Below, one piece after another: positions 13,350 to 27,500 of a stretch of DNA of 64,000 nucleotides (positions are counted from its first letter, which is position 1; each line of letters starts with the position of its first letter). A model generated the notes under the pieces. That model saw nothing but the letters and a program-made list of their open reading frames with translations. It was not told where the DNA came from and did no database searches. A program made the translations under genes and the position numbers. The stretch is from contig WARS01000013.1 in the NCBI GenBank assembly GCA_008933995.1, forward strand, positions 11,543,808 through 11,607,807, in the 5' to 3' direction. This DNA comes from Datnioides undecimradiatus (taxonomy: Eukaryota > Chordata > Actinopteri > Lobotiformes > Datnioididae).

Positions 13350-16300
13350 TCAAAACTTTGTCCCAAAAAGAATAATAATTAGAACAATGACTATGACAAA
13401 GAGGATCAAAATGACCAGCATCTTTCGGTTTTTCTTCTGATACTGTTCCGCCTACAAAGAAAATAGAAAAATAATGTGAAATAATATATTTCATTTACTT
13501 TAAATTAATGAGTAAAGGTAAAACATTTAGTTTCTTGACATCATGCGACAAACTGCTTTTAAACTGTAAAGCTTTGCAGATCCTGTTTGTAACCGATATG
13601 CTAAATAACAGATTTGTGTCTGTAGTGTGCTTAAAATCAATTTTTGTATTCCCCAACAGTTGGTAACATTCATTACCAGCTTCCAAGCAAAATGAATTGA
13701 AAAGACATGAATTTATAGCAATCTGAATTGTAAAATTCTGCTTGAAAATATTCATCAAAATGTGCATGTAAACATGAGCATTTTTTAAATTTACCTTTTG
13801 TAACTGCTTCAGTCCATCTTCTGTTTTAACACAAGCCTGCTCCACGTTGAAGTCAATCCTATCAAGAACTGTGCCCTTAAAGATGAAGAGTAGATCATTT
13901 GAGAGCAGAAGAAAACACTTTTACATGGAGACAGATATATTTTAAACAAAGGTGACATTTTTATTATATATAAATAATAGAATTCATTGTATATTGTTAT
14001 CAGTTTGGTGCTGCACTGCCCAACACCCGCTAGCCTTGAACTGTGATAACATCATAGTGCTTTACATTTTGGAAGTCAACAGGCCAACTAACTGGCAACC
14101 CCAAGCTTGTATGAAGAAGAGAGAGAATAAAAGTTTGTATTTGTTTCCACAGTGAGTTGCCCAGTGTGATAATGTGGAGAGCAGTGTTTAGGCATGTGCG
14201 CCAGCCTGCATATCAGCATGTCTGCTTTGAATACCTGTTCAACCACCATCCCAGCCAAATCCCGGAAAATCTCATTCAGATCTGAGATGGACTGCACTAT
14301 TTGTCGGATCTCCCTCTCTCGCTCTTCAACCATAACTGTGTTCTGCTCCACCAGCATCAGTTGGTCGTCTGTGAACCCCTGCAGCGAAAGAATAAAAGTA
14401 GGTGATTATACAGAAACACTCTCACCCAAAATTATCAGAAAAATGCAAATGTGTAGCTGAAATGTTTAGCGGACGCTGACCAGACCAAATTTTAGTTTTT
14501 ACATTTTATTTTAAAACTGAAAAGAAAAATAAGCAGTAATATTGTATTTTTTTTCGATACACTACTCGGTTGATTTTGAGATACACTCCAATGACAGGGA
14601 CAGAAAAATGTTGATGTTACCCTTAAAAATTGCTAAGAAGTATCATGATTTGGATCGAACACTACAATGCTAACTAATAATAATACAGTGTCCATGTGTC
14701 TATTGTCTCAAGAGCTTAATGACTAAGCCGTACATTTTTTAATAGCATTGAATATACACTTTATAATGTCTTAATTACACTTCCGCATACACTTTTATCT
14801 GTTGTCAGCTTGACAGGTTATACCATTTTCCATCTTTTAGTGGGATTAATAGAAAGTGACAAGCATTGATGTGAAATTTATACGTACAAATGCAAAATTT
14901 AAATTAACATAACACAGTGATGAGTGTGTTTCTAGATTTTACGTTTTTATCTCATCTTATCTTTGCTCATACTTGCAGTATTTCTACTTTAGATGTACTT
15001 CATACAGGATGCCAGAGAAAAACAAACAGCGATGTAACTTTCAGCAGATTTGAATTTGAATGTCCTCAATTTTAGAAAGCAGGTCACCTTGTCATATACA
15101 GCTAAATCTTCATCCTCTTCCATAAGTGGTCCAGAGTCAAAAAAGTGCTTTGACCTCTCTTCACGATTCTTCATACCTAGAATGTTAACATATGGCATGC
15201 AGCTCAAATGGCATGAAAAATACAACAACCTGAGGGCACACACACACAAATATATATATGAAAATTATACTTATTTATTTTGCCCTTGCCAATTGTTACC
15301 AAGTGAGAAGCTGTTCTTACGTTTTAGGTAGCTGGACTGTGTGTGCCTGAAATTGGTGGACAGCTCCTGCAGGCTCTGTGCCAGAGATGACACCACGTTT
15401 CTCAATAGCCTCTCCTCCTGCTCGGTGCAGTGGCCACAGCGAGACTGCAAACCCGTCACAGCTCGCTGGCATCGGTGAAACATCTGCAATGAACACAGTG
15501 GTACTGAGTGCGCAGAAACTAAGGTAATGTTTCATTTCAAACACTTCAATATGAAATGAAATACTGTCAGATGAGTCCACATCCAGCCCCTAAAATCTAA
15601 CAATCCCTTCCTTAAATACTAGATCAATCTTTAATGACTGAGCTCAAGCAGAAACATCTGCCAAAGAGAAATTATTAAAAATATGCTAAAAAAAAATGTA
15701 ACAGTGAATTACTGTACCTGTGTAATCTCCTGTGTCGTGATTTCTATGGCATGCTCTTCCTCACTACTGTCATCAAGTGTGGGACGATTCATATGCTTGT
15801 CATGAAGTATGGCCAGTTCCTTCATCTTTTGCCGAACCCGTGTGATTTCATACTGGATCTGAAAGGAAATACGTTACGGTTAAAAACCGTGTGACTTAAC
15901 TCTGTTCACAAACTATTGAAGATCACTGGATTACAAATAGTTGCATTTGGGAGTTTTTGATTAACTAAGGATCGTGGTCATGAGTCAAATTTTTAGAGAT
16001 AGGTGTTTATATTTATACCTCATCCACCCCCTCTATCCATTTGGGGGGCAGTTTCTTAGTGACACCAATGGCAGCTTCAGGATCCAGACTAATTCCTGAT
16101 ACCAGGGCCATTCGATCATCAGCCAACTAAAAAAACAATAATAATAAAAAAAAAAAAATCTATTAAAACATTTTATATAACTCAACATGATTATGACAGT
16201 GAGGCACCGTTGCAGGCGTCTTAAGTTATTCTACCACAAAGGGAAACAACAGTACCTCATCAAGCTCCTAACGTGATTGGCAGATAGCAGAGTGGTCCCA

Positions 16301-18898
16301 TCCAATAGAGAACAAGGAAAAGGGAGAGAAAGACAGAAGTAATAGGAAGTGAGCCCCTGAAAGTCAGCAGTTAATACCAAAAAAGTATTTTTGCATCCAC
16401 CCCCAACAACAATGACTGACTTTGAAATAGGTATGATAATTATCACAAGGCTCATTAGTCATTTTGTTGAGGTCATTTCTTCTGCATTTGGGTGTCGTAT
16501 ACAAGTGGAACTAGAGTGTGAATGCAAATATGAATAATACTTATCCAGAAACATGTTGACCTGCAATCATTCCACATGTTAAACAAATCATTTTAAGTAA
16601 GAAATAGTAAGAATAAAAGGGAGAAGTTGAAATGGTTCAGCCTCAAGATCACACAATATGGCTGTGTTTCACAAGGAAAAAAAAATATTCTTCAGACAAT
16701 TTCAAATGAGCAGGGCGTTATTCTTCTTCTTCATTATTTTAAACGCGCATGTACAGCAGCTTCGGTGAGCTGAATGCGTATATTCTAATGGCAAAAAAGT
16801 AGGTTTAGTTGTGTCACTGCCTTTAAGTCAGTGCAAATACACTTCAGCCTGTGGATATGTAATGTGTCATAACTGTACTAATGAAATGAAAGTGGCATAC
16901 TGCAGGAAACAAAGACACAACAGAGAATTCAGTTTTAAATTTGTTAACTTGACTGTGGTTGACCTCTCCAAATAAATATATTAATAAATAAACACAAACA
17001 TTCCTCTTCGACATGAGTGGAGAAAGCAGACATTAAGACAGACAGCTTCGCAACATACATGGATAAAATTAGTGCTTAGTCAAGGACAAACATACACTGA
17101 ACAGACAGTGCAGAGACAAGTGAGATACGAGATTATAAATATAATTTACATACATATATACAAACAAATTAAATCACCATTTGAACTACATGACACACAA
17201 CATGGTTGAATGTTTGTTCAATGGTTGGTGTCATTAGGGTCTAGTAGGGACTGAGGAATCCAAGGTTGAAAAAACATAATCTTTGAACCAGGATGCCTGA
17301 ACAAGCCACGATAACTGCATCAGCAACTGACAGAGCTCTAGTATAAATGCATGTGACTCCGTGAGTCATGAATGGGTGACAATTTTTTGTTCTCAGCAGG
17401 AGAAATGAGCAGTTTATCTGTCAAACACAGCAGCTGCTCCTAGCACAGCTATGGAGTACCAGGCCAAAGCACTGCTATCGTATTTTTCCCCTGATCCTAT
17501 TTACAAATGCTCTTGATCGTCCTGAGGTAAACACCAGCACACCAGTGTTGACTATGCTACACACAGAGATACAATGACAGACAGTGTCTGCCCAGGAGCC
17601 AGAGCTATTTAAAAGTCTCCACTCTCCAGGTTCAGCTATACTGATTTGTACAGGCTGTCAGAATTAAAGTGAGAAATCCATTGGTTAAATTGTTCACAAC
17701 TAAGTGTGATTGGTCACACACCCTACAGCTGCTTTCTGTACTGTGTGTCTAACACCTGGCCTTCTCTCATGGAGTTGTATAGTGAACACCACAGCAAACA
17801 CAGGAAAGCTGTAAACTCTTCATGCTCAAGCATCAAAATGGTGTCTCGACTTATTTATGCTTAGCAGTATTACAAACTGCAGTGGTGTTTAACTGAAAAT
17901 GTGCAAATAGATCATGACATGAAATTGGGGTGAAACACTGACCTTTCTATGCCCATTTGTAGGATATAACAGGTAAACTGAGTTTCACTATTGACATGAT
18001 AGTTAAAAATCACTATTTCTGATATCTACGGCAGGCAGCAGGCTCAATTTTTAGCAGAACAACAATCTTTGGTTCTGAACTTGTTCTCATTTACTTCAAT
18101 GAGTTCCACATAGTGAGGTAGCTGTTGTACGGATTTGTGAAAAAGACACCTTTAATTCCAGACTGGGACTGAATACCCTGATTTTATTTATTTGAGAAAG
18201 TATCTAGAGAGGAAAAGTCATTTCAATTTTCCTCAGTGTGTGTTACACTATTTTATTATAAACATTGAAACATTGGAAGCCACAGCTACATCCTGGTGGA
18301 ACAATCACATGTTAAAGGCACAATTTGATCAAGACTAAATCAAATTGGCCACAGCACATTTTTTACTACAGAGGAGACCTACACGGACATTAAACACATG
18401 CTTTACCTTAAAGAAAAAACACTCAATTTACACCATTTTATTTTACAAAATGTTGTTTTATATTAGAGACGAAGATAAATAGATTACAACTAGACTACTG
18501 GCAAATTTTATTTCTAATTTTTTAAGGTTTACTGTAGACGATTAGCTATTACGTCCTGAAAATGTGCCTGCACGCCTCTCTCCATTCCCCTCCATCACAT
18601 TAATCAGACCTGAGGTGACATTTCGGGGCACAGACACATTCCCGGCGTAGAAATCTTCCCGAATAACGTTTAGTAGCTACTAACACACAATGTGTATCTA
18701 GCTAATACAGCTCAGTGACTGGCTACATGCAAACACACACAGTAAAATGTCAAAACGATGCAGACCACTCACCGCAGCATTGCTACGTGTACTCAGACGG
18801 GGGTCGTATGTACTCACTTGCTCAGCCAATATCTGCCGGTTTTGGATTGCATTGTTCCGCATTAACAAGAAGGCATCGGTCAGACGCCGAGTGGCCAT
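13350..18898 (-). CDS. stx16: Syntaxin-16
   Basis: Exons: 18898-18773, 16267-16256 (12 nt), 16126-16019, 15858-15718, 15483-15321, 15176-15088, 14378-14235, 13875-13795 and 13451-13350; together 321 residues (human 325). Syntaxin-16 is the Qa-SNARE of the trans-Golgi network, pairing with Vti1a, syntaxin-6 and VAMP4 in endosome-to-Golgi transport. Order in the protein: N-peptide [16 protein letters not shown], the VPS45-binding type seen in human; Habc helices including [20 protein letters not shown]; the SNARE helix [20 protein letters not shown] through [15 protein letters not shown]; and a C-terminal anchor [20 protein letters not shown] followed by TKF. The Q-layer glutamine falls in the SNARE core. 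Intron 1 region spans about 2.6 kb. Start chosen because it matches the family N-peptide exactly. Confidence 0.96.
16256..16267 (-). other. stx16: 12-nt microexon of stx16 (encodes ELDE)
   Basis: On the reverse strand GAGCTTGATGAG is flanked by CACGTTAG upstream and GTACTG downstream. The acceptor is preceded by a pyrimidine-rich tract. It encodes Glu-Leu-Asp-Glu in phase, the same four residues that occur at this place in the longest human syntaxin-16 form. Confidence 0.8.
16268..18772. other. stx16 first intron
   Basis: This 2.5 kb intron of stx16 holds no recognisable exon, RNA gene or mobile element. It is AT-rich with short simple runs only. The next intron (16127-16255) is 129 bases long. 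Confidence 0.6.
18773..18817 (-). other. stx16: Alternative 45-nt tail of stx16 exon 1
   Basis: Exon 1 has two in-frame donors on the reverse strand. The proximal one is CAA|GTGAGT after 18818 and the distal one is GCG|GTGAGT after 18773. Use of the distal donor adds 15 residues ([15 protein letters not shown]), equivalent to the optional segment in human syntaxin-16 isoforms. Confidence 0.7.
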
Positions 18899-20440
18899 GA
18901 CTGCCTTGTTTTATGGTATCTAAGTTAACACTGGACAAAGTGCGGACCAGGGGATGATTAATTGATTTGTCCACTGCCGCTGACCCGCTGCTAACACACC
19001 GCTAGCTTTTAGCTTTAGCTTCGCCTGCGATGAAAGGAGAAGGAAAACTCGCGATACAGCGACGGCAGTGGACCACAAACGATCTTAATTATGTTTATCT
19101 GTCAAGCATTTCTAACACTCAAGTTAAAATGAGAAACATGACCGAAAGTTTCTTTTCAAATTCGGGATTTTACGTTGGCTTAGTAACGTTACTCCGCTTC
19201 AGGCAGCTACGGAAGTGGGAAAACGTAAACAGCTGCGTATGCTGCTGCTTCTTCTTCTACTACGCATTTACAGCAGACGTCAACTGCAATTACAGCCCGT
19301 TATCGCCTCCTACTGCCAATGTGGAAAGACTGTGGTGGACAATCTGCAAGTCAACATACAGGTACACGAATGGCTAAATATTCTGTATACTACGTTATAG
19401 GCAGAAATAGGAGACCGTCATTCTCTTCATCAGCGTTTTACAATATATGACTTCTTTAAACTCAGCCTTGACCATTGAAACAGCATTTTGACAAAGCAGT
19501 TCCGGAAGGCCCACTTACAACCTTTCTTTATCAGCAGTTTTCATCAGCAAATTGTTTGAATAGAGGCGAATATGTTGACTTAAGAGACCAGAACGTGTTG
19601 GGATTTCTTTTACTCTCCAAGTAAGAAATTAACAATAGCACGCAAATTTCATGCAAATTTTTTGCATTTACTTGGATTTTTTGCTTGGATTTTTGAGCTT
19701 TGTTGTACACAGTGGCAATATAATACTACATCTAATTGCAGATACATATTTTTCTATATACCACAGACATTGAAACATATCATCATATGAATATGTGCCA
19801 AATTTGTCCATTGCATAAGGCATGAGTGTGATCTGAAGATGAGTGTGAAACAGATCTGTGAAGGAGATTTATTTATCAACTCACCGATCATCTGAGCATG
19901 ACTGCATTCTTCTTTTCTTTGTCCTCATGTCACACTTTAACCACATAAATTTCAAATATGCTCTAATTTTCCTTAATGTTTTTCATCCTTTCCCTGATAA
20001 GTCACAGATGCAGTATAAAGGTACCATTGTATTGCTCTTTTAGTACATATTTGCAGGATTTAACAAATAATCCATCACTCTTTTCTGTTTATTGAATCTA
20101 TTTTTACGTGATAGCTGACAGCTTTACAGTGTCACTGCCACGCTATAAAAACCTTTGACCTGCCAACCTCCACTTTCTAGTTTGTACAGTTTGATTGTAT
20201 GCCCCTCTTTAAGCCTTATTCTGATAGCTGCTAGTGTGTCAGACGTGTTGTCAAATAACAGATCAATGAAAACAATTCACTTTTTCATGTTAGATGAAAA
20301 TTCAAATAAAGGCAGGCCCTTCTGCATCATACATGTTATTTCATGTGAGTTAATATTTCATTCATTTCTTTTTGCCCATTCGCTCTGATGGGAACCAGAC
20401 AGCCTGAACCTCATTCTGTTTTTTAGGGCTTAAAGCCGCA
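18899..20440. other. stx16 promoter side and spacer towards dgka
   Basis: The stx16 start lies at the edge of a CpG-containing segment (about 18900-19350) that probably holds its promoter and 5' untranslated region. From 19400 to 20440 the sequence is AT-rich with no gene recognised. Stx16 and dgka are transcribed away from each other from this interval. Confidence 0.5.
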
Positions 20441-20739
20441 GTATTTAGGGAATGTGTTGACTTGTTGGGAGGGTACGACAAATCAAACAAGTGCGCGTGC
20501 CTGTCCCTCTTGTGTGTGCGTACACGCGCGAGGCTGTGCCACTATGTGTAATTATGTCGCTAAAAGCTCCTCCTCCGCCCATTCTTAATCCCTTATATCC
20601 GCTAATACCGCGGCAGACATTTACCAACGGGCTCCAGCTGCCGTCAACAAACATATCTAAGTTCCGTCTTGTGGACCTCCGTGTTTAGGGGCAGGCAGTT
20701 CTTTAATTTACCTCTGCTAAAGTCTGAGGAGACAGAAAG
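20441..20739 (+). promoter_or_regulatory. dgka promoter and 5' untranslated exon
   Basis: A locally GC/CpG-richer segment ends in a clear donor, GACAGAAAG|GTAAGG, at 20739. The first coding exon lies about 0.75 kb further on behind a CACTTAG acceptor. I infer that this segment contains the transcription start and a noncoding first exon. The exact start is not visible. Confidence 0.5.
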
Positions 20740-21506
20740 GTAAGGAGCCTTAAGGGTGCAGGCGTCTTCCCGTCGGGATGGCTGAACATCTGTGCAGCAC
20801 GTACAGAGCAGACTGAATTGAAAAGTTGTGCCTGTCGCTCAGTTAGACACCCCGACTTCGCATTATTATCCTGTCTGATAGATGCCCCTTTTAAGAGGTT
20901 GTTCCTAATTTTTGATTTCTGTTTTGCTTTGCTGGCTGCCCTGTATGTTGCTGATTAAGCTGATGGGCCATTGCACAGTTGGTTTTTTGTTGGATTGGAG
21001 ATCTGTGCAGAGATACAGATGCATACGTTCATCAGCACAATCAATGTCTGCAACACACGTTATTACTTGTGGGTGACTCCTGAATTTGTCAGATCTTGTT
21101 AGGAACCTCTTTGACCCATGTCAGTGTTTTCAAAACTGTGTGTTAATATCTGGAATATAAACAAATGTCTTAAACTCATTAATGTTGGCAAGTAGGTCTA
21201 ATTTTCACAAGTGATTCCCCAGACTGCCTAAATATCTGAACCCAGACACTGTGGTTGTTAACTGTCCATTGAGAGGAATGTTTTTGACGTACCACTGGTA
21301 TATGTAATCCAAGGAATGGAGGCATGAACTGGTCATGTGAATCACTGCCAAAACGTTGGATGACCTAAGACCCATATGAAATGCTACTTCATTGTTTCTG
21401 CAACTTTTCTGGAGATTTGAGCTTCATGCTGGGGTTCTCTGCTGCCTTTCATCTCTGACTGACGGTCCTGTCCTTGTTCTCTCTTTTTCTCACTTAGCTG
21501 ATCAGC

Positions 21507-24500
21507 ATGGCCTCATCTGACGATACCGAGGGGTCTCTGACTCCTGTGGATTTTATTCAGCTGCAACAGTACATGGAGTGTAAGTCTCACCATCTCACGT
21601 AACACTATTTTACAAATATTGGTACTACTGGCTTGTCAGTGCTGCATGTAAATTATAAAGAGATTAACTAGAGAAATGTTTTCTTGATCTCGGTATTTAT
21701 TTTAGCCTGTTAATGCCTTTATACCTACCGACGACTCAATACATGTATATCGACATGAATGATTAGCAGTGGTTGAATGGAGCAAAGTACATGAATTTAA
21801 GGACTTTAAATTGTTTATCAGTGTTTTAATTTATGTTATTGTACATTTTTACACCTCTTCATTTATCCATTTATCTGGCAGCTACTAGTTACTTTGCTGA
21901 TTGAAATTTTAAATACAAAACATAATCGGCTCATAAAATGTGACACTTTGTTGCAGATTAAACCATCCAACTGTATGTAATGTAATTAAAATTAGTTTCA
22001 GCTTGATCGACTGCAACAGTAGTGTACAACTTCCACATTGATGCACTAGTAATATCAGTGAGAGTTAGATTATTAAGGTAATAAACAATAATGAAAGGGG
22101 CCATTTGTCTGCATGACACATACAAAATGAGATTTTACTGCACTAATAGTATCTTTGTACTAATAGTATCATAATGATAGTATTTTTACACAGTTGTATG
22201 ATACCTTTACAAAAATATAAAGATCTGAATACTTCTTCCAAAATAGTGATTTGGAAAACGTTACTGATTTATGAAGGTAGACGAAAGACAGAAACAAAGT
22301 TAATGTGAGAAGAACAAGAAACACTTTCACACTTTAATTGATTACAATAATCTTTCACATTTAAAATCTTTGATAAGTTTATATGGCCTGGAGATCAGAG
22401 TAAAATGCAGAAATATCAGTGTTATAATCTTCTGTGTGCTAGATTTGAAGAAACTGAAATATTAGATTTGATTTATCTGACTGTGCAAACTTTTCTTACA
22501 CCTGATGGATCACTGTTAATGTGTTTACAGTTGCTTTCAAACCTGATCATCTCTCCTTTGGGAGATCAAACACTTTTCACAAAAAGTGAGAGCAGCAGTA
22601 CACTTAAGCATCGAACATCAACATCATACAGTAGATAAGTAAGGAAGTTCCTCATATTCACGCACCAGCAACACAGAAAAACACTCTTTAATGTTCCTCT
22701 AGAGGATCATCAAGCATTGACACGAAAACACAAACAACTCTGAAATGTAAGTGCATGCTTTTGCACCCAGTGGTTTGAGCTTGTACAGAATTTGATAGAC
22801 CTGTTGACAGGAAACTAAAAGGGGTACAGAGCTAAAAATATTTGCTGTACACTCAGAGGCTTTGGAAGAAATGAAATGGGTGTGTAGGCTTTTAGTGTCA
22901 GAGGTGGGGTGGGGGTATTTGCACTGTTGGATAATGGATGAATGGATAATTACAGCCGCTCTTCTCTGGACCTGAGAACAGCACTGCTGTGTGTTACCTG
23001 TGACAGCAGGGCCCAGATTTAATGTAGGATTCACATGATGATGATCTCACATTTGTTTCCTGTTTTAGCACTCAGGAGTCATGTAATTATTGTGTGGGAC
23101 AAATGGCAAACAGGCAAAGACCTGAACTCTTTCTGATGCTTCTCTGTTCTCAGTTTTCCTGCAGACCTTTTTTCTTTTTCATCATATTTGACAGAAAGGC
23201 AGATTCATAGTAGACATTACATTTGATCATTGTGTAATTTTATATTTTTTCTCTCACTTTTCAACATCTCCAATGTCCTGTTTGCAGACAGCAGTTTGAG
23301 TGTGAAAGATGTGATTAAGGAGTTTCACCCTGGGGGTCGTCTGGCCCAGCACAGCTTTGGAGAGGTAAGTCACGCACCAGATCTCTCCTGGACAATGCAA
23401 CACATGCTAACTGTTTATTTTACAGCATATTAATTTCACATCTGTTTGAATACACTGTGTAGAAAGTTGCCTGAACAGAACAACAGACTTTGGTTTTAAT
23501 TGTAAAGAACTTCTCAGAAATCATTGTTTAATTATTGAGAAAGTACTGTCCTGGTCAAACTAAAGCATTATCTTTTGTTTCTTTATTCTCCACAGTGTGT
23601 TGATGTAGTGGGCTTACGTCTCTTTCTGAAGACTTACCTAGAAGTGGAGGACTTCCCTGCAGATTTCTGCCAACGCCTGTTTCGCTATTTTCAACATGTA
23701 GAGCAGGATGGGTCCACAAAGAGCCATCTTCCCAAAGAAGGTCAAGTATTGTACTATCTTCTTGTCAGTTACAGTGTGGTGCCCTTTGAGGAAAAGCACT
23801 AAGCTCTACAGTCATCTGGGTGCTGTTGGGAATACATCACAGAACTTCCTGAAAAGATAAAAAATGCAACAAAAGCATTTCCTCTTTGTTTATCTGTTTT
23901 TTTATCTTGTAGTGTAGCTTTAGATTAGCAGGAGATTTGTGCACCTGTTTCAATAACCAATGTATGATAAATGATGGCACCAGTAATGTAATAAATATTT
24001 TCCGTTTGGTCAAAAGGTTTTGTCAATTTCATTAATTTCAGGTGGCGTTTTTCTTCGCGATGTGTCCTGTTACTTCTCAGTGTTGGAAGAAGGACAGCCA
24101 CGGGAGAAGCTTGAATGTCAGTTTCATCTACCTTTTTCAACCGTTTTGTGACATGTTTACTATAGTGTTACCATGTTTAATGTCAATTCACCACTGATAA
24201 ATGACTGTTGTGAGAAAAAACTATGGTTTGATCACCAACTGACTTTGTTTTGTTTCCAGTTACTTTCAAACTTTATGATAAAGATGGTAACGGACTCTTG
24301 GACAGCTCTGTAAGTAACTCACAATCAGTAAACTGCTCCATTGTTTTTAACAAATATAGGCTTTTTATTTGTGTGGACCTATAGCTGCTTAGAGTAGGCA
24401 TAAACAGCAAGATTATTATAAATCTTATAAGTATTATAATTTTGCACATTGAATAGGATGTATATAGGTACACCAAGATCCACTTTGGATGTAAACCCTG

Positions 24501-27500
24501 TGGTCTCTCCATCAGGAAGTGGATCGTATAATCACCCAGATGATGCGAGCTGCTGATTACCTGGGCTGGGATGTGACTGAGCTCAGACCAGTATGAGTGC
24601 CCTTTGATGTCTTTCTGATTTTTAAGTTTGTACAGTAAGATTTTTTACTCCATCATGAAATCATTAAGAGTTTTACATCAAAAAGAGAGTGTGAAAGAGC
24701 TTAAAACTGTAACTATTCAGAAATCAGATTACAGATGATGATGTTTTTCTAATTGCATAGGTGCTTAAAGACATGATGACTGCCATCGATGTGGATGACA
24801 GTGGGACTGTCACTCTGGAGGAATGGGTGAAGGGAGGCATGAACAATGTGCCTTTACTTGTTCTGCTTGGACTGAAGGTGACAGAATAAACCCTACCCAC
24901 ATAAAACAATACCCTCTGTGACCAGCTGTGCCTCTATTTTTTTTGTCCTCTTCACCGTCTTTTTGTTTTTCTCTCCCACACAGATGACAGAGAGGGATGG
25001 GCAGCATATTTGGAGGATGAAGCACTTCAACAAGCCAACCTATTGTAGTGTTTGTCAGAGCATGCTGCTTGGTCTTGGGAAGCAGGGACTCTGCTGCACA
25101 TGTAAGAGCTTACAGCCGCCATCAGGGGGCAGCCATGCACATCATACGCAGTGTTAACGGAGTGCAGGTCCCACCTTTCTAGTTAAGTTGCACAGTCGCT
25201 GCAGTTTCCTACAAATAGCAGTATGTGTATTTTGCTGCCTAATCACATAGATTTTAATTGCCAAATCCTTGTCTTGACCTTTTTCACCTCTGTGATATTT
25301 GCTTTTTTTCTTTAGGTTGCAAATACACTGTCCACAGTCAGTGTGCCAACAAGAATCCTAAAGCCTGCGCCCATACCTTTGTCAAATCCAAAAAGGAGAT
25401 TGGTGTAAGAAGCAAAAACAACCTTCATTTCCAGTTCTTCACAGTGGTTTTATTTTGTTTGTTAAACTTGCAGTTATGCTTTTCAGTTTTAAGTCTGGTG
25501 TCGTTTTTATTTTTATTATTCTCTCTAAGAAAACCAGGAATGCATTAACCACTCAGTACTTTCCCATATCTCTGCTAAGTCCCTGGCAGCCAGCCCATGA
25601 GTTCCTACTGACTGTATATCTTTAAAAACAAGTATGAGTTGTGTTTGTTTTAAATTTAGGCTCAGTAATTTCTTAAAACAGTTGGTAACAGATTTTTTTT
25701 TAGCAAATGCTGCTTGAAAGAAATACATAGTGGGTTTGGCAAGGACTATTTTCAGCAGCGGAGTAATAAAATTCTGCTTTAAAGTTATTTTGTCACATTT
25801 AAAACAAAACAAAAAAGGAGCAAGTGTACCTCAAATTAATCAAAGTAGTGAATCAAACTACAGTTTTCAAGGTCAAGAATGAATTTAGGGCTCTTATTTC
25901 TAAAGTGAATATATTTATGTCAGGTCTCTCGTCAGACCAAATGGCAGCAAAAGTAAACACATTAACAACAGGGAACATTATAGTGCATTAGTTGTGCAAC
26001 CCATCATGTTTTTTTTAAAGTGCGGATTACAGCTAGCACAGTCTTCTCTGTACATCTGTTACGTTATGTCCTGATTTTGCACAAGCATAGACAATGATCC
26101 TGTTCAGTGGCTTTTTTTACCGGTGTAGTGCCAGTTTGTTTTAGGGATACCCGTCGTCTGCTTATCCAAAAAGTCATAAATGTGAAGCCGCCTGTAACTT
26201 CCACAGCTGCTCTACGGAGCAGGGTGTAGTCCGCGCTCATTTTTCCGCTGTCAGTCACGGCTGGTTTGTTGTTTGGCATCACTCTAGTGAACATTGTTCC
26301 TGGAGTTGAAGTTGGATATCTTAACACTTGTCTAGATGGTATGCATGTGAAAACAACTCTGGGACAACCCAGAAAGCGTTGTTGGTCCTACAATCACTTC
26401 CACTGATGATAAAAAAAACAAGATAAGTAATAGTAGTGATACATTTCCTGAATATGTCTTCTTCTGTGGCTCAGGTAGCAGCTCACGACTGGATCAGAGC
26501 TGACTGTAACTCCACCAAGTGTCAGGTCTGCCACAAGAAAATCAAAACTTTAGCAGGGAGGCGTTGTGTGTGGTGCCAGGAGATGGTGAGGGCTGTGTTT
26601 TTTGGTTTCTGTGGACGTTAATAAGAGATGATCTCAATCTCTATGTTATGTTCACTGAGTTTTGTCTCTCTTTAAGCGTCATGATGAGTGTGTTTTCTCT
26701 GGCTTATCGTCCTGTGACTGTGGGCCACTGAGAGATCATATACTGCCTCCATGGGCCATATACGCTGTCTCAAAGGTGAAATAAGCCCCCCCCCAGAAAA
26801 ACCCCAAACGAAATATATTTTGCCTTAGCAGATTTTGATTATTATGATTATTGTTAGATGAATTGTCTGTTTGTTGGTTAATCGTCCATTGTTTCCGTCA
26901 GGAAGAGGACACCAGCTTGTTGAATGTCACTCCTGATGGCCACGTTCTGCAGGTCTGCAGTTATCAAATCTTCCTACACACTTTTATGTCCAACTGTACA
27001 CCCATGTGTTTTCTTTTCGAGGTCCCTTTCAAGTTTTCTGCTAAAACTACCATCTGCATATCATTGCATTTGGGAGAATCTCCAATATTAGTGATTTGTC
27101 ATGTTTTTTTTTGTTTTTTCAAAGATTCTCATATTTAAAAGGACTGTACCAGTGTGGTTGAAGTCTGTTCATTTTAATTGAGTCTGTTGGATGAGGTCTG
27201 GTGCTACTACTAGCATGAAAAGTGGCTGATGGTATGTCACCATCTTCCTAAATAAAGTCCTTCTTAAAACAAGTTGGTTTCAATCCCTCAGTTGAGGAAA
27301 AAGTACAAAACCATGTGCTTGCAGCAAAATATATGTTTCTTTCTTCTTTTGTTTCTGTATAGCTCAGCAATCACTGCCAACTATTTTCATTTGAATATTT
27401 AAGGAATCTAAAAATATCCACCATAGCATTTACAGCATGCAGTTTTTTGTCAAGAAGTCATGAAGCATGATGGTCATCTATAAACCAAAGCTATATCCTA

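Noticed and set aside
23036..23125. Possible box C/D snoRNA in a dgka intron (ATGATGA ... CTGA)
   Set aside because: No terminal stem brings the boxes together and no internal C'/D' boxes or guide region can be seen.
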